Shown: piece after piece, positions 36,351-44,674 of the stretch
How the letters are laid out: every line of letters starts with the position of its first letter
Position numbering within the stretch: position 1 is the first letter of the stretch
DNA from: Trueperella pyogenes
GTDB lineage: Bacteria > Actinomycetota > Actinomycetes > Actinomycetales > Actinomycetaceae
Direction of reading: 5' to 3'
DNA: 64,000 nucleotides
Assembly: GCF_001070855.1 (NCBI RefSeq)
Contig: NZ_JVLH01000013.1
Span: forward strand, 107,070 to 171,069
The notes under the pieces: model-generated
What the model was told of the DNA's origin: nothing
Database searches by the model: none
Seen by the model: the letters and a program-made list of their open reading frames with translations, nothing else
Position numbers and translations under genes: made by a program

Positions 36351-37562
36351 TCAGTGAACGAGCTTCTGATAAAGCGCAACGGTCTTATCACCGATCGCAT
36401 CCCACGAGAAATAATCACGTGCACGACGCAAACCTGTTTGTCCCATTTGATGAGCCTTCTCAGGCGACGAGAGCACCTCGATCAAGCGATCAGCCATATC
36501 GTTTTCAAATTGCTCAGGATCCAACGGTGTCCCTGTCCCATCATGAAGCTGCTTGATCGGCACAAGATAACCTGTTTCACCATCAACAATGACATCTGGA
36601 ATACCGCCCGTTGCTGTTCCAACAACAGGTAGACCAACAGCCATAGCCTCCAAATTGACGATGCCAAGAGGTTCATAGATCGAAGGGGTAATAAAGACAG
36701 TCGCAGCATCTAAGAGGGCAATAAGATCTACGCGAGGTAGCATTTCGGAGATCAAAACAACACCATTACGACTATTGCGCAGCTCGGCTACTAGTCCTTC
36801 AACCTCGGCGGCAATCTGCGGGGTATCTGGCGCACCAGCGCACAGGATTACCTGGACTTCCTCGGGAAGACGGCGTGCCGCTCGCAGGAAGTACGGCAGC
36901 CCCTTCTGGCGAGTAATCCGCCCAACGAAGATCACCGAAGGCCTATCCGGATCTACACCCCAGTGCTCAAGGACCTCGACCTGATGTTCTTTCTCAGCAT
37001 CGGTTGTTGGAATATGCCATTGAGTCAGATCAATGCCGTTATGGATGACATGAACACGGTCGGGATCTACGGCCGGATAGGCGCGCAAAATGTCCTCGCG
37101 CATTCCGTGCGAAACTGCAACAATACCTGCCGCAGCCTCGTAGGCAGAACGCTCAACGAAAGAGGAAACGCGGTACCCGCCACCGAGCTGTTCAGCCTTC
37201 CACGGGCGCAGTGGCTCCAGTGAATGAGCCGTCACGACGTGGGGAATATCGTTCATCAAGGATGATAGGTGCCCGGCAAAATTTGCATACCACGTATGTG
37301 AGTGCACTAGATCGGCGCCAACTGTATCGGCTGCAATAGCAATATCAACACCAAGCGTGCGTAGAGCAGGGTTGGCTTGTGCCAGCTCCGGGAGATCTGA
37401 ATATCCAATGACATCTCCCGCGTCTTCGCGGGGACCGTCAAATGCGTGAATACGAAGCTCATCCACTCGAGAGCGAAGAACCTTAGCTAATTCAGTAACA
37501 TGAACTCCCGCGCCTCCGTAAACATGTGGCGGGTATTCTCTGGTCAACAAGTCAACGCGCAT
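36351..37562 (-). CDS. glgA: GT4 glycogen/maltosyl synthase (GlgA/GlgM type)
   Basis: Glycosyltransferase family 4 enzyme, 403 residues, using nucleotide glucose for alpha-glucan synthesis. It begins MRVDLLTREYPPHVYGGAGVHV, the pattern of the actinobacterial enzyme first annotated GlgA and later shown in mycobacteria to form maltose 1-phosphate from ADP-glucose and glucose 1-phosphate. The nucleotide-binding GT-B half shows IFVGRITRQKG and the EPLGIVNLEAMAVGLPVV E-x7-E motif. AAGGAG is five bases before the ATG. It is divergent from glgC, which makes the ADP-glucose donor. Whether it makes maltose 1-phosphate or linear glucan here is inferred from the family. Confidence 0.93.
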   Translation of the reverse strand: MRVDLLTREYPPHVYGGAGVHVTELAKVLRSRVDELRIHAFDGPREDAGDVIGYSDLPELAQANPALRTLGVDIAIAADTVGADLVHSHTWYANFAGHLSSLMNDIPHVVTAHSLEPLRPWKAEQLGGGYRVSSFVERSAYEAAAGIVAVSHGMREDILRAYPAVDPDRVHVIHNGIDLTQWHIPTTDAEKEHQVEVLEHWGVDPDRPSVIFVGRITRQKGLPYFLRAARRLPEEVQVILCAGAPDTPQIAAEVEGLVAELRNSRNGVVLISEMLPRVDLIALLDAATVFITPSIYEPLGIVNLEAMAVGLPVVGTATGGIPDVIVDGETGYLVPIKQLHDGTGTPLDPEQFENDMADRLIEVLSSPEKAHQMGQTGLRRARDYFSWDAIGDKTVALYQKLVH

Positions 37563-37668
37563 GTGAGCTCCTTCGACGCACGGGTGCTTCTAGCTTAGCG
37601 GAAATTTCCCTCGCAATATGTTCTTCACCACGTTCTAAAATCCGCAACCAAAATGAGAAATTTACGCA

Positions 37669-37674
37669 TACTCT
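37669..37674 (+). promoter_or_regulatory. -10 box of glgC; transcript probably leaderless
   Basis: TACTCT ends six bases before the glgC ATG, so transcription would start at or next to the A of the start codon. No Shine-Dalgarno sequence precedes this ATG. The -35 region is poor, as is common for such promoters in actinobacteria. Confidence 0.5.
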
Positions 37675-37680
37675 AGAGCC

Positions 37681-38919
37681 ATGGCTAAAAATCATGTTCT
37701 CGCGATCGTTCTAGCCGGAGGCGAAGGTAAAAGGCTGATGCCTCTCACCATGGATCGGGCAAAGCCGGCCGTTCCCTTCGGTGGTCATTACCGACTCATT
37801 GATTTCTCACTATCAAATATGGTCAATTCTGGCTATATGAAGATCGTTGTACTGACTCAGTACAAATCGCATTCACTGGACAGGCACGTAACCCGTACGT
37901 GGTACACCTCTCCCCTGCTTGGCAATTTCATTGCTCCAGTTCCCGCCCAACAGCGTCGTGGACCACACTGGTACTTGGGAAGCGCGGATGCGATCTACCA
38001 GTCACTCAACATCGTTGATGATGAAAATCCCGACTACATTGTCATCACTGGCGCTGACAATATTTACCGCATGGACTTCTCACAGATGGTCCAACACCAC
38101 ATCGATTCCGGGCTTCCCGCGACCGTCGCGGGAATTCGCCAGCCCATCGAAGTAGCATCGGCCCTAGGGGTAATCGAAGGCAAGGATGGCCACGTCGATA
38201 GGTTCGTTGAGAAGCCTCAAAATCCAGTTGGCCTCGAGGATGATCCCACTCAGGTTCTGGCCTCGATGGGCAACTACGTCTTCACAACTCAGGATCTGAT
38301 TGCCGCGCTTCGAGAAGATGCTGAGGATCCCCTGTCGAAGCACGATATGGGCGGGAATATTATTCCGTGGTTCGTTGAGCGTGGCATGTGCGGCTACTAC
38401 GACTTCAAGGACAATGATGTTCCCGGTTCGACGGATCGAGACCGCGATTACTGGCGCGATGTCGGTACCTTAGATGCCTACTACGAGGCAAATATGGACC
38501 TCATTAGCGTTCACCCGGTCTTTAACCTCTATAACAGGGATTGGCCGACGATGACGCTTTTGGATGGCTCATTGCCTCCCGCGAAGTTCGTTTATGGAGA
38601 CGAACATTCGCGCATGGGGCACGCAGTCGACTCCTTCGTTTCACCCGGCGTGATTATTTCGGGTGGCGAGGTCTACCACTCCATCGTTTCTCCAAATTCC
38701 TATGTCCACTCATGGGCGCAAGTCACTGACTCAGTGATCATGCACGGTGTGCGTGTCGGCCGTTCCTCACAGGTCGTGAAGACAATTCTGGACAAGAACG
38801 TCGTCGTTGAAGAAGGCGCGATTGTCGGTCTCGATTTGGAACACGATCTCGAGCGTGGCTTCACGGTCACAGAATCAGGAATTACCGTCGTCCCGAAGGG
38901 AACGATAGTCACCCGATAG
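37681..38919 (+). CDS. glgC: glucose-1-phosphate adenylyltransferase
   Basis: Makes ADP-glucose from ATP and glucose 1-phosphate; 412 residues. The nucleotidyltransferase domain has [41 protein letters not shown] and GSADAIYQS; the C-terminal left-handed beta-helix contains the [12 protein letters not shown] repeats. The ADP-glucose pathway signature residues look intact. It is a plus-strand gene divergent from glgA, with a 118-base shared upstream region, and ends at a strong bidirectional terminator. The absence of a ribosome site and the close -10 box suggest leaderless translation. Confidence 0.97.
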   Translation: MAKNHVLAIVLAGGEGKRLMPLTMDRAKPAVPFGGHYRLIDFSLSNMVNSGYMKIVVLTQYKSHSLDRHVTRTWYTSPLLGNFIAPVPAQQRRGPHWYLGSADAIYQSLNIVDDENPDYIVITGADNIYRMDFSQMVQHHIDSGLPATVAGIRQPIEVASALGVIEGKDGHVDRFVEKPQNPVGLEDDPTQVLASMGNYVFTTQDLIAALREDAEDPLSKHDMGGNIIPWFVERGMCGYYDFKDNDVPGSTDRDRDYWRDVGTLDAYYEANMDLISVHPVFNLYNRDWPTMTLLDGSLPPAKFVYGDEHSRMGHAVDSFVSPGVIISGGEVYHSIVSPNSYVHSWAQVTDSVIMHGVRVGRSSQVVKTILDKNVVVEEGAIVGLDLEHDLERGFTVTESGITVVPKGTIVTR

Positions 38920-38934
38920 CTCGTGAAAACTTAG

Positions 38935-38975
38935 AGTTAGCCCCCTGCGTGAGTCATCATCGCAGGGGGCTAACT
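38935..38975. terminator. bidirectional terminator between glgC and the Nudix gene
   Basis: A perfect 14-bp stem (38936-38949 with 38961-38974, extendable by one pair) with an 11-base loop lies in the 61-base convergent gap. Both flanks are T rich in the outgoing direction, TTCTAGTTATT on plus and TCTAAGTTTT on minus. Confidence 0.93.
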
Positions 38976-38980
38976 TCTAG

Positions 38981-39496
38981 TTATTCAATGTCTTTTACTG
39001 TTCCATTCCATCCGTGAAGACATTGCTCAATAAGATCACCCAGCGAGCGCGGGTACACCTCATGGTTCTTGGCATATTTCTTGAGTTCGTGTAGATCCCA
39101 CCAACGGTATTCATCGATCACTCGTTGTTCTTCTGGGGTCCAATGAGAATTGCTGAGAGGCTGGGCTTGAACGCGTGCCCAGAAAATTTCTTCGTCTTGG
39201 CGAGCAACAAGACTCTTAAAGTCAAATATTGCCTGTCGACGAGCAATGGGCCCAACGAGTTCCTTCTGCTTGAGTTGTATACCGGTCTCTTCGAAGACCT
39301 CACGTAGGGCAGCTTCTTGGCTTGTTTCCCCGTCCTCGACTCCCCCGCCAACGGTGAACCACCATGAGCGCGTGGGGTTATCAGCATCGTGTCCTCTTAC
39401 AAGAAGAACGCGATTTTGATTGTCGATGAGAATTACTCGCGCTGCCTCTCGATGTGGGAAACCTTCCTCATCACGAGGCCACTCTAGAACGCTCAC
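38981..39496 (-). CDS. Nudix hydrolase
   Basis: 171-residue Nudix protein. The box G-x5-E-x7-REVFEETGI spans residues 51-73 with all metal-binding glutamates. The N-terminal strand AARVILIDNQNRVLLVRG precedes it and a tryptophan-rich C-terminal part (YRWWDLHEL) follows. Similar proteins hydrolyse nucleoside diphosphate derivatives, but the substrate is unknown. The start GTG overlaps the PrsW-family stop as GTGA, so it ends the phosphatidylinositol-mannoside operon and may be translated by coupling. Confidence 0.9.
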   Translation of the reverse strand: MSVLEWPRDEEGFPHREAARVILIDNQNRVLLVRGHDADNPTRSWWFTVGGGVEDGETSQEAALREVFEETGIQLKQKELVGPIARRQAIFDFKSLVARQDEEIFWARVQAQPLSNSHWTPEEQRVIDEYRWWDLHELKKYAKNHEVYPRSLGDLIEQCLHGWNGTVKDIE

Positions 39497-40761
39497 GCGC
39501 TCACCCGACGTGCCGCTTGCGAAAGTTCCGTCAACGAGAGGAACTTCTTCCGCGCTTCAACCGCTTTCGTAAGCAGTTCTCGATCGTAAGCATCGCGTGC
39601 GGGATCTTCGCGCTTTCTTAAAGGACGCGCATACTCATCAAGACCAATGGCGGCAAGAGAATTCAAGAAGGAATTCATTGCTTTACGGGCTTCTGAACCT
39701 GCGCTAGCAGCCCACTTGACAGCATTTCGACGCTGCGCACGGTCAGTAACCATTTGAAGTTCAACAGGAAGCACCCAGCCTTGAACGACATAAGGAGTTA
39801 AGCCCTGCTGGATATGTTTTGCTTCACGTGAAGATTGCGTAATTAGATAGATGAACCAACACGTAAAAATAGGAACTTCAATGGTGATATAAGAATGGAA
39901 CCAACCTCCGATACCGTTATTGCTCGCAAGAAAGTTCCACAGGCCATGGAAGAACACCGCAGTTAGGTAACCGAGTAAGACTCGAACAGTGCTCCACAGT
40001 GCGCCATAGCGTCGAATCAAAACAAGTGCGATGGCCATTCCGGTAAAAGAGGTTGCCATCGGGTGAACGAATGGCGAGAGAATCCCGCGTGTAAATACCG
40101 TCGTTGTCAGCATAAACGCACCGGAAGAACTGGATCGCAGGAAGTACTGAATATTCTCAATGAAGGCAAACCCGGCACCAACAATGCCACCGCAGATCAG
40201 ACCATCAAGCCGTGAATTAATGGAATTTCGGCGTGCAAGGATGAAGATGATGACACCAATGCCCTTGAAGAATTCTTCAGCAACCGGTGCAACAAAAACA
40301 GAGACGATGACCGCTGCGGAATCTTGATCACCGAGTGTGCGTGCAATATCTAAATTTAAGGTGCTATTCACGACCAACGAAGAAAGCGTTGCGACGCCCG
40401 CTCCCCAAATGAAACAGATGAAATTAGATTTCCAACCCTCACGTTCCCAACGATCAAGGTAGCTGAGCACTCCGAGGACAATGACAAGCGGAATTAATGC
40501 CAAGGTCGTCATCACTGCTGCGGAGACAACACCGCCCGTACGCACGTACGTCACCATGAGGATGATGACACCGATGGTTCCCAAAATTGTGAAGATAAAT
40601 TCAAGGAACGGTAAGGAGCGGACACGTTGAGGAATTCGCCATGTCGGAGCTTGTGCGGGGGCTGGGTCGTCAGGACCGAATAGTTCAGCTTCGGTCGTTC
40701 TGATCTTCTTCAGCCGATAGTCCTCACCGGGACCTCCCCAACGCGGGTGTGTTTCACTCAT
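39493..40761 (-). CDS. PrsW-family intramembrane metalloprotease
   Basis: 422-residue polytopic membrane protein of the PrsW/CPBP type of putative zinc proteases. The cytoplasmic N-terminus (about 50 residues) is followed by about eight helices (50-305). Candidate active-site residues are E162-E163 in PVAEEFFKG, E202 in FIENI, H233 in VHPMATSFTG and H272 in FFHGLWN, all inside predicted helices. The C-terminal 110 residues are soluble and basic. In Bacillus, PrsW cleaves an anti-sigma factor; no such factor is encoded in this window. The position in the PIM operon suggests an envelope role. The stop overlaps the Nudix start. Confidence 0.9.
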   Translation of the reverse strand: MSETHPRWGGPGEDYRLKKIRTTEAELFGPDDPAPAQAPTWRIPQRVRSLPFLEFIFTILGTIGVIILMVTYVRTGGVVSAAVMTTLALIPLVIVLGVLSYLDRWEREGWKSNFICFIWGAGVATLSSLVVNSTLNLDIARTLGDQDSAAVIVSVFVAPVAEEFFKGIGVIIFILARRNSINSRLDGLICGGIVGAGFAFIENIQYFLRSSSSGAFMLTTTVFTRGILSPFVHPMATSFTGMAIALVLIRRYGALWSTVRVLLGYLTAVFFHGLWNFLASNNGIGGWFHSYITIEVPIFTCWFIYLITQSSREAKHIQQGLTPYVVQGWVLPVELQMVTDRAQRRNAVKWAASAGSEARKAMNSFLNSLAAIGLDEYARPLRKREDPARDAYDRELLTKAVEARKKFLSLTELSQAARRVSA

Positions 40762-41385
40762 TTAATAGCCGTATCCGTCTTCAATGGTGTCGTCATCAAA
40801 ATCAATTGTCTGAGCCATTGGCGCATGTCCTGCAAGATGTGCCAAGCGTACCCAGCTTCTCTCACGAATCTTATGGGTCTGAGTAACGTAAAGGTTATGC
40901 ATTGATCGAGCTAATTGGACCTTATAGGAGGCTTGGTCCAGTTCGCGTAGCTCGCGAGACCAGTAATCATCGGCATCAATCTCCTTGCGGAGCTTTGCAT
41001 TAAGCGCGCTTCGGAGAATTTTTGAAAGTTGCGACTGAATTTCAAAAAATTCGATGACCTTCTCATGCGTTTGGGTGTCGCGGACGCTTGCTTCGCTTGT
41101 CCGTCGGTCGAGTCCATCGGCAACAAGAGGAATCATCTGCCGGCGCGCTCTTGTCGAGGCCTCCCGGATCTCTTGAGATTCGTCAGAGGTAAACCCCGGA
41201 TAGTCAGCGATCCTCTCGCTATAGCGTGCTCGTTCGTCAAGAAGAAGTGCTAGCGAATCCCTCGTCGTTAAAATCCGCCAATGAAGACGGTCAAGTCGTG
41301 TTGCAAGAATTGCTGATTGACGCACAAGAAAGGCCAGCGCGACCAAGACAAGAGTCAAGAGGACAAAGGTCAAAGTATTACTCAT
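40762..41385 (-). CDS. unrecognised membrane-anchored coiled protein
   Basis: 207-residue protein I do not recognise. The N-terminal hydrophobic helix (SNTLTFVLLTLVLVALAFLV) starts at residue 2, followed by a largely helical, charged region up to about 170 with heptad-like spacing, then an acidic tail ending DGYGY. I chose the ATG at 41385, which overlaps the pimA stop as ATGAGTAA; a GTG eight codons upstream in the same frame is less likely because the helix would no longer be at the terminus. It lies between pimA and the PrsW-family protease, one base from the latter's start, so a functional link to these envelope genes is plausible. Confidence 0.75.
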   Translation of the reverse strand: MSNTLTFVLLTLVLVALAFLVRQSAILATRLDRLHWRILTTRDSLALLLDERARYSERIADYPGFTSDESQEIREASTRARRQMIPLVADGLDRRTSEASVRDTQTHEKVIEFFEIQSQLSKILRSALNAKLRKEIDADDYWSRELRELDQASYKVQLARSMHNLYVTQTHKIRERSWVRLAHLAGHAPMAQTIDFDDDTIEDGYGY

Positions 41386-42556
41386 CGTCTTCGGCCTCGT
41401 TCCTGCCACGAATCAGATCAAGAGTTGTCGGGTCCGATGGCTGCGCTTGAGCAGAGGCTAAAACGGTCTGATACAAGGCTAAGACTTGGTCGGTGACCGT
41501 ATCCCATCCATAACGAGAACTCGCCGCTTCTCCACGGCGTGCAAGCATTGAGAGTTCCTCAGAATCACGAAGAAGTCTAACTAGTTGACGAGCAAGATCC
41601 TGACTATTTCCGGTCTCAAATAGCGCGCCTACTTCTCCTTGTTCAAGAACTGCCCTGAAGGCCTCGAGATCAGAGGCAAGTACTGCGCAACCTGCTGCCA
41701 TCGCCTCGACAAGAACAATTCCGAAGGATTCCCCACCGGTTTGGGGAGCGACATAAATACTTGCTCCCTTCAGAAGCGAAGCCTTCTCTTCATCGCTCAC
41801 GCCGCCAAGGAACTCGACTGAGTCCCCAAAACGCTCCAATTGTGAGCGGTATTCATGTGCGTTTCCTCGTCCTGCAATAAGAAAGCGGGCACCTGGGATT
41901 TCTGCAAGCACCGTTTCGATCGCTGCAGAGAAGACTGGTAATCCCTTCCGGGGCTCGTCAAGACGGCCGAGGAAAACAACGACCGGGCGCTGTAGAGTCG
42001 CTTCCCATTCGGGTTTGATCTGAGCCTGCTCGAAGAAATGAGTATCAACCCCATTGGGAATAATGACCGCATCGCCACCATGATGTTCAACAAGCGTCCG
42101 GCGTGCTTCTGCTGAAACAGCAATACGGGCCGCAAGTTTCTCCAATAGCGGGTCCAGCGCGGAGGAAGAAACGGAACGAGAGAAGGAATAGTCCAATGCT
42201 GCGTGGAAAGTTCCAACAACCGGAATCTCGGCCGCACGTAATGCCAGCATTGAGATAGAGGGAACTTCTGGTTCGTGGACATGAAGAAGATCAAAGTGGC
42301 CTTCATCAATCCACCGTTTCGTTCGCATGTTAGCCAAGGGGGTGAAGGAAAGCCGGGCGACTGAACCATTAAAAGGAACAGCAACCGATGAACCGACGGT
42401 AGTTATCCACTCGGGCAAGTCATCGGTATTTTTCGCTGGAGTAAGAACACTCACCTCGTGTCCTCGCTTCATAAGCTCCAATGCGAAGTCACGAATATGG
42501 AACTGAACGCCACCGGGCACATCCCAGGAGTAAGGGTTAACAATACCGACTCTCAC
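41378..42556 (-). CDS. pimA: phosphatidyl-myo-inositol alpha-mannosyltransferase PimA
   Basis: GT4 enzyme that transfers mannose from GDP-mannose to the 2-position of phosphatidylinositol, the first step of PIM synthesis; 392 residues. The N-terminal MRVGIVNPYSWDVPGGVQFH and the GGVQ loop match PimA. The nucleotide-sugar half carries FLGRLDEPRKGL and the E-x7-E motif in GESFGIVLVEAMAAG. The C-terminal 30 residues are variable. AGGAG lies five bases before the GTG start, and the start is contiguous with the acyltransferase stop. The next upstream genes, patA and pgsA, supply the rest of the pathway. Confidence 0.95.
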   Translation of the reverse strand: MRVGIVNPYSWDVPGGVQFHIRDFALELMKRGHEVSVLTPAKNTDDLPEWITTVGSSVAVPFNGSVARLSFTPLANMRTKRWIDEGHFDLLHVHEPEVPSISMLALRAAEIPVVGTFHAALDYSFSRSVSSSALDPLLEKLAARIAVSAEARRTLVEHHGGDAVIIPNGVDTHFFEQAQIKPEWEATLQRPVVVFLGRLDEPRKGLPVFSAAIETVLAEIPGARFLIAGRGNAHEYRSQLERFGDSVEFLGGVSDEEKASLLKGASIYVAPQTGGESFGIVLVEAMAAGCAVLASDLEAFRAVLEQGEVGALFETGNSQDLARQLVRLLRDSEELSMLARRGEAASSRYGWDTVTDQVLALYQTVLASAQAQPSDPTTLDLIRGRNEAEDDE

Positions 42557-43477
42557 CTATTCTCCTTTCTGTGCCGCGCGCTTACGCGCCCGGGCCAAAC
42601 GCTCCGGATCTAAATCCTCAACAAAAACTGCTTGCATCATATGCCACTCACGAATCCGACGTTGAAGAATTGGAAGGAGCGCAGTCACCCATTTCTGGGT
42701 GAGCTCAGGTACGTCATCATCCTTGACCTGCGGATCGCAGAGATTCTCAGTAACTTCCAAACGCACAAATTCTGGGGTGCCAGAAGCATCAACATCTGAC
42801 ACAACCCCAGCTATAAGCGGGGCATTGAGCGCTCGTGCAAGTGCCGCTGGCCCGGCGGCAACCAAAGCAGACTTGGTACCGAATTCAACCTCAATACCGG
42901 TTCCTGAAATATCGCGGTCAGCAAGAAGCGGGATCACAAGGTTATTCCTCCCCTTTGCCCGCTCAACCAAAGAATGAAAAACACTATCTCCAGGTGAAAC
43001 CCCAATGATCTCCATCCCGACGTCCGTGCGCAGTTTCAGGAAGGCATCAAAAAGCTCAGGAGGATTCAGTTTCTCGGCAACAGTGAGTACGGAAATTCCC
43101 CGTGCGCACACAGCCGCACCGACACGATCAAAGGTTCCCGCATGAGGTAAAGCCAAAACAACTGGACCTTCGGCGGCAAGACGAAGGAATTCTTCTGCCT
43201 GGCTGAGATCAACACGTGCACGAAGTTTCTCACCGACGCTGCCACCAAAACTCAGCTGCTCAACATAAGCATTGATGTGTGAGCGCACGGCATCTCGAAG
43301 CTCGCGTCGCGAAATTTTGCGCCCTAAAACACGCTCATGGTTGGCTCGCATTCTGCGCACGCTGGAACCATTGAGCAGACACATGAGATCGGCTCCACGT
43401 CTGCCCAGCCATGTCACGAAGGAGAAAGGTAGACGAGGAACTACTCTGAAAGCCCATACCAAGGCACGCCCTGACAT
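42557..43477 (-). CDS. patA: phosphatidylinositol mannoside acyltransferase
   Basis: Lysophospholipid acyltransferase-type enzyme that acylates PIM; 306 residues. The catalytic HAGTFD (H-x4-D) motif is in LPHAGTFDRVG. The N-terminal amphipathic region MSGRALVWAFRVVPRLPF and the ANHERVLGRKI segment resemble PatA, the enzyme beside pimA and pgsA in mycobacteria. The start is the ATG at 43477 sharing one base with the pgsA stop (TAATG), with AGGAG five bases upstream; the longer upstream reading is antisense-like and rejected. The product acts at the inner face of the membrane. Confidence 0.93.
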   Translation of the reverse strand: MSGRALVWAFRVVPRLPFSFVTWLGRRGADLMCLLNGSSVRRMRANHERVLGRKISRRELRDAVRSHINAYVEQLSFGGSVGEKLRARVDLSQAEEFLRLAAEGPVVLALPHAGTFDRVGAAVCARGISVLTVAEKLNPPELFDAFLKLRTDVGMEIIGVSPGDSVFHSLVERAKGRNNLVIPLLADRDISGTGIEVEFGTKSALVAAGPAALARALNAPLIAGVVSDVDASGTPEFVRLEVTENLCDPQVKDDDVPELTQKWVTALLPILQRRIREWHMMQAVFVEDLDPERLARARKRAAQKGE

Positions 43478-44106
43478 TAGGACTCCTGGGATGAAGGAAG
43501 ATGCGTTGCTGTGAAATGCACCCGCTGAATAACAGTAACAATCGACGCAAAAGCTACCCAGCACAAACTTGCTGCGAGGAATACTGCGGGTGCGCCCCAC
43601 CCGTATAGCGCAGCTCCCAACAAAGCAACGATGAGACGGTCAGTCCGCTCGGCAATACCGACCTTTGCGATCACCTCAATCGATTCAGCTCGCGCTCGCG
43701 CATAGGACACTGTAGCTGCACCAACGATCGCAATAAGGCCTGCAACGATCGAGACAGTCCTCGATGGTGAGCTTTCCATGCTGAAAATTGCGTAGGCAGT
43801 CAAGGAACCGAAGACCGCTCCATCGCCCAGCCTGTCCATTGTTGAATCCAAAAAGGCCCCAAATGGCGATGAGGTCCCACTCATTCGCGCGAGAACACCA
43901 TCAATCGAGTCGCAGAAAAGGACAACAGCGAGAGCAAGGGCGCCTTGCCAAAGGTAGCCAAAAGGAAAGGTTGTGACAGCAACTGCGATTGTCACAAGGG
44001 TTCCGGCAATAGTCACCATATTGGGAGTAATGTGCGCTGCTACGAGCACTCTCGCGACAGGAGTAAAAATAGCTTTCGTTATCGAGCGTCCGTGGTTTCC
44101 AAGCAC
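43477..44106 (-). CDS. pgsA: phosphatidylinositol phosphate synthase (CDP-alcohol phosphatidyltransferase)
   Basis: Makes phosphatidylinositol phosphate from CDP-diacylglycerol and inositol phosphate, the first step toward PIMs; 209 residues, about six helices. The CDP-alcohol motif D-x2-DG-x2-AR-x8-G-x3-D-x3-D is complete: D66, D69, G70, A73, R74, G83, D87 and D91. The start is the GTG at 44106, which has GGAGG four bases upstream and shares a base with the HIT gene stop. An ATG 24 bases upstream is in frame but lacks a ribosome site. Downstream genes are patA and pimA, consistent with the lipid pathway. Confidence 0.94.
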   Translation of the reverse strand: MLGNHGRSITKAIFTPVARVLVAAHITPNMVTIAGTLVTIAVAVTTFPFGYLWQGALALAVVLFCDSIDGVLARMSGTSSPFGAFLDSTMDRLGDGAVFGSLTAYAIFSMESSPSRTVSIVAGLIAIVGAATVSYARARAESIEVIAKVGIAERTDRLIVALLGAALYGWGAPAVFLAASLCWVAFASIVTVIQRVHFTATHLPSSQES

Positions 44107-44669
44107 TATTCCTCCGATGATATGGGCCATGCAGCGGCTAGTCGAGCACGAGCATCCTCAAGTAGTTCTGGCACTGCCTTGGTGCGAGCAATGATTGGGA
44201 AGAAGTTTGCGTCTCCAGCCCACCGAGGAACGACATGCTGATGAAGGTGGGCAGCAATCCCCGCGCCTGCGACATCTCCTTGGTTCATGCCCAAATTGAA
44301 TCCAGCGGGATTCGCAGTCGCACGTTCCACACGCATTGCAGTGGCAGTCAAACGACTGAGTTCAATACGTTCTTCGTCAGTAAGCTCCGTGTAGTCGGAG
44401 ACATGGCGATAGGGGCAGACCAAGAGATGCCCGGAGTTATAAGGGAAGAGATTCATCAGAACGAAACAGCTTACACCGCGATGAACGATGAGCCCCTCTT
44501 GGTCTGTGTGCGATGGTGCAACGCAAAAAGGGCACTCTTCCGACGAGGAATCGGCAGGCTTGTGATCGCCATTAATGTAGGCCATTCGATACGGCGTCCA
44601 TAAACGATCGAAACCGTCGGGAACGCCGGCGAATGCCCGGGAATCCTCTGTCGGAAGAGTGCCACTCAT
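44106..44669 (-). CDS. HIT-family nucleotide hydrolase/phosphorylase
   Basis: 187-residue histidine-triad protein. The triad HLHQHVV is at residues 141-146 (H141, H143, H145), with a CPFC pair at 46-49 that may bind zinc. It resembles the actinobacterial AP4A phosphorylase encoded between thrS and pgsA in mycobacteria, which makes degradation of diadenosine tetraphosphate likely. The position right after thrS fits, since aminoacyl-tRNA synthetases generate AP4A. GAGGA is nine bases upstream of the ATG. Confidence 0.92.
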   Translation of the reverse strand: MSGTLPTEDSRAFAGVPDGFDRLWTPYRMAYINGDHKPADSSSEECPFCVAPSHTDQEGLIVHRGVSCFVLMNLFPYNSGHLLVCPYRHVSDYTELTDEERIELSRLTATAMRVERATANPAGFNLGMNQGDVAGAGIAAHLHQHVVPRWAGDANFFPIIARTKAVPELLEDARARLAAAWPISSEE

Positions 44670-44674
44670 TGTTA

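Noticed and set aside
41378..42556. Second GT4 gene as a duplicate of glgA
   Set aside because: The N-terminal signatures differ (GGVQ against GGAGVHV) and the neighbours are PIM lipid genes, so they are separate enzymes.
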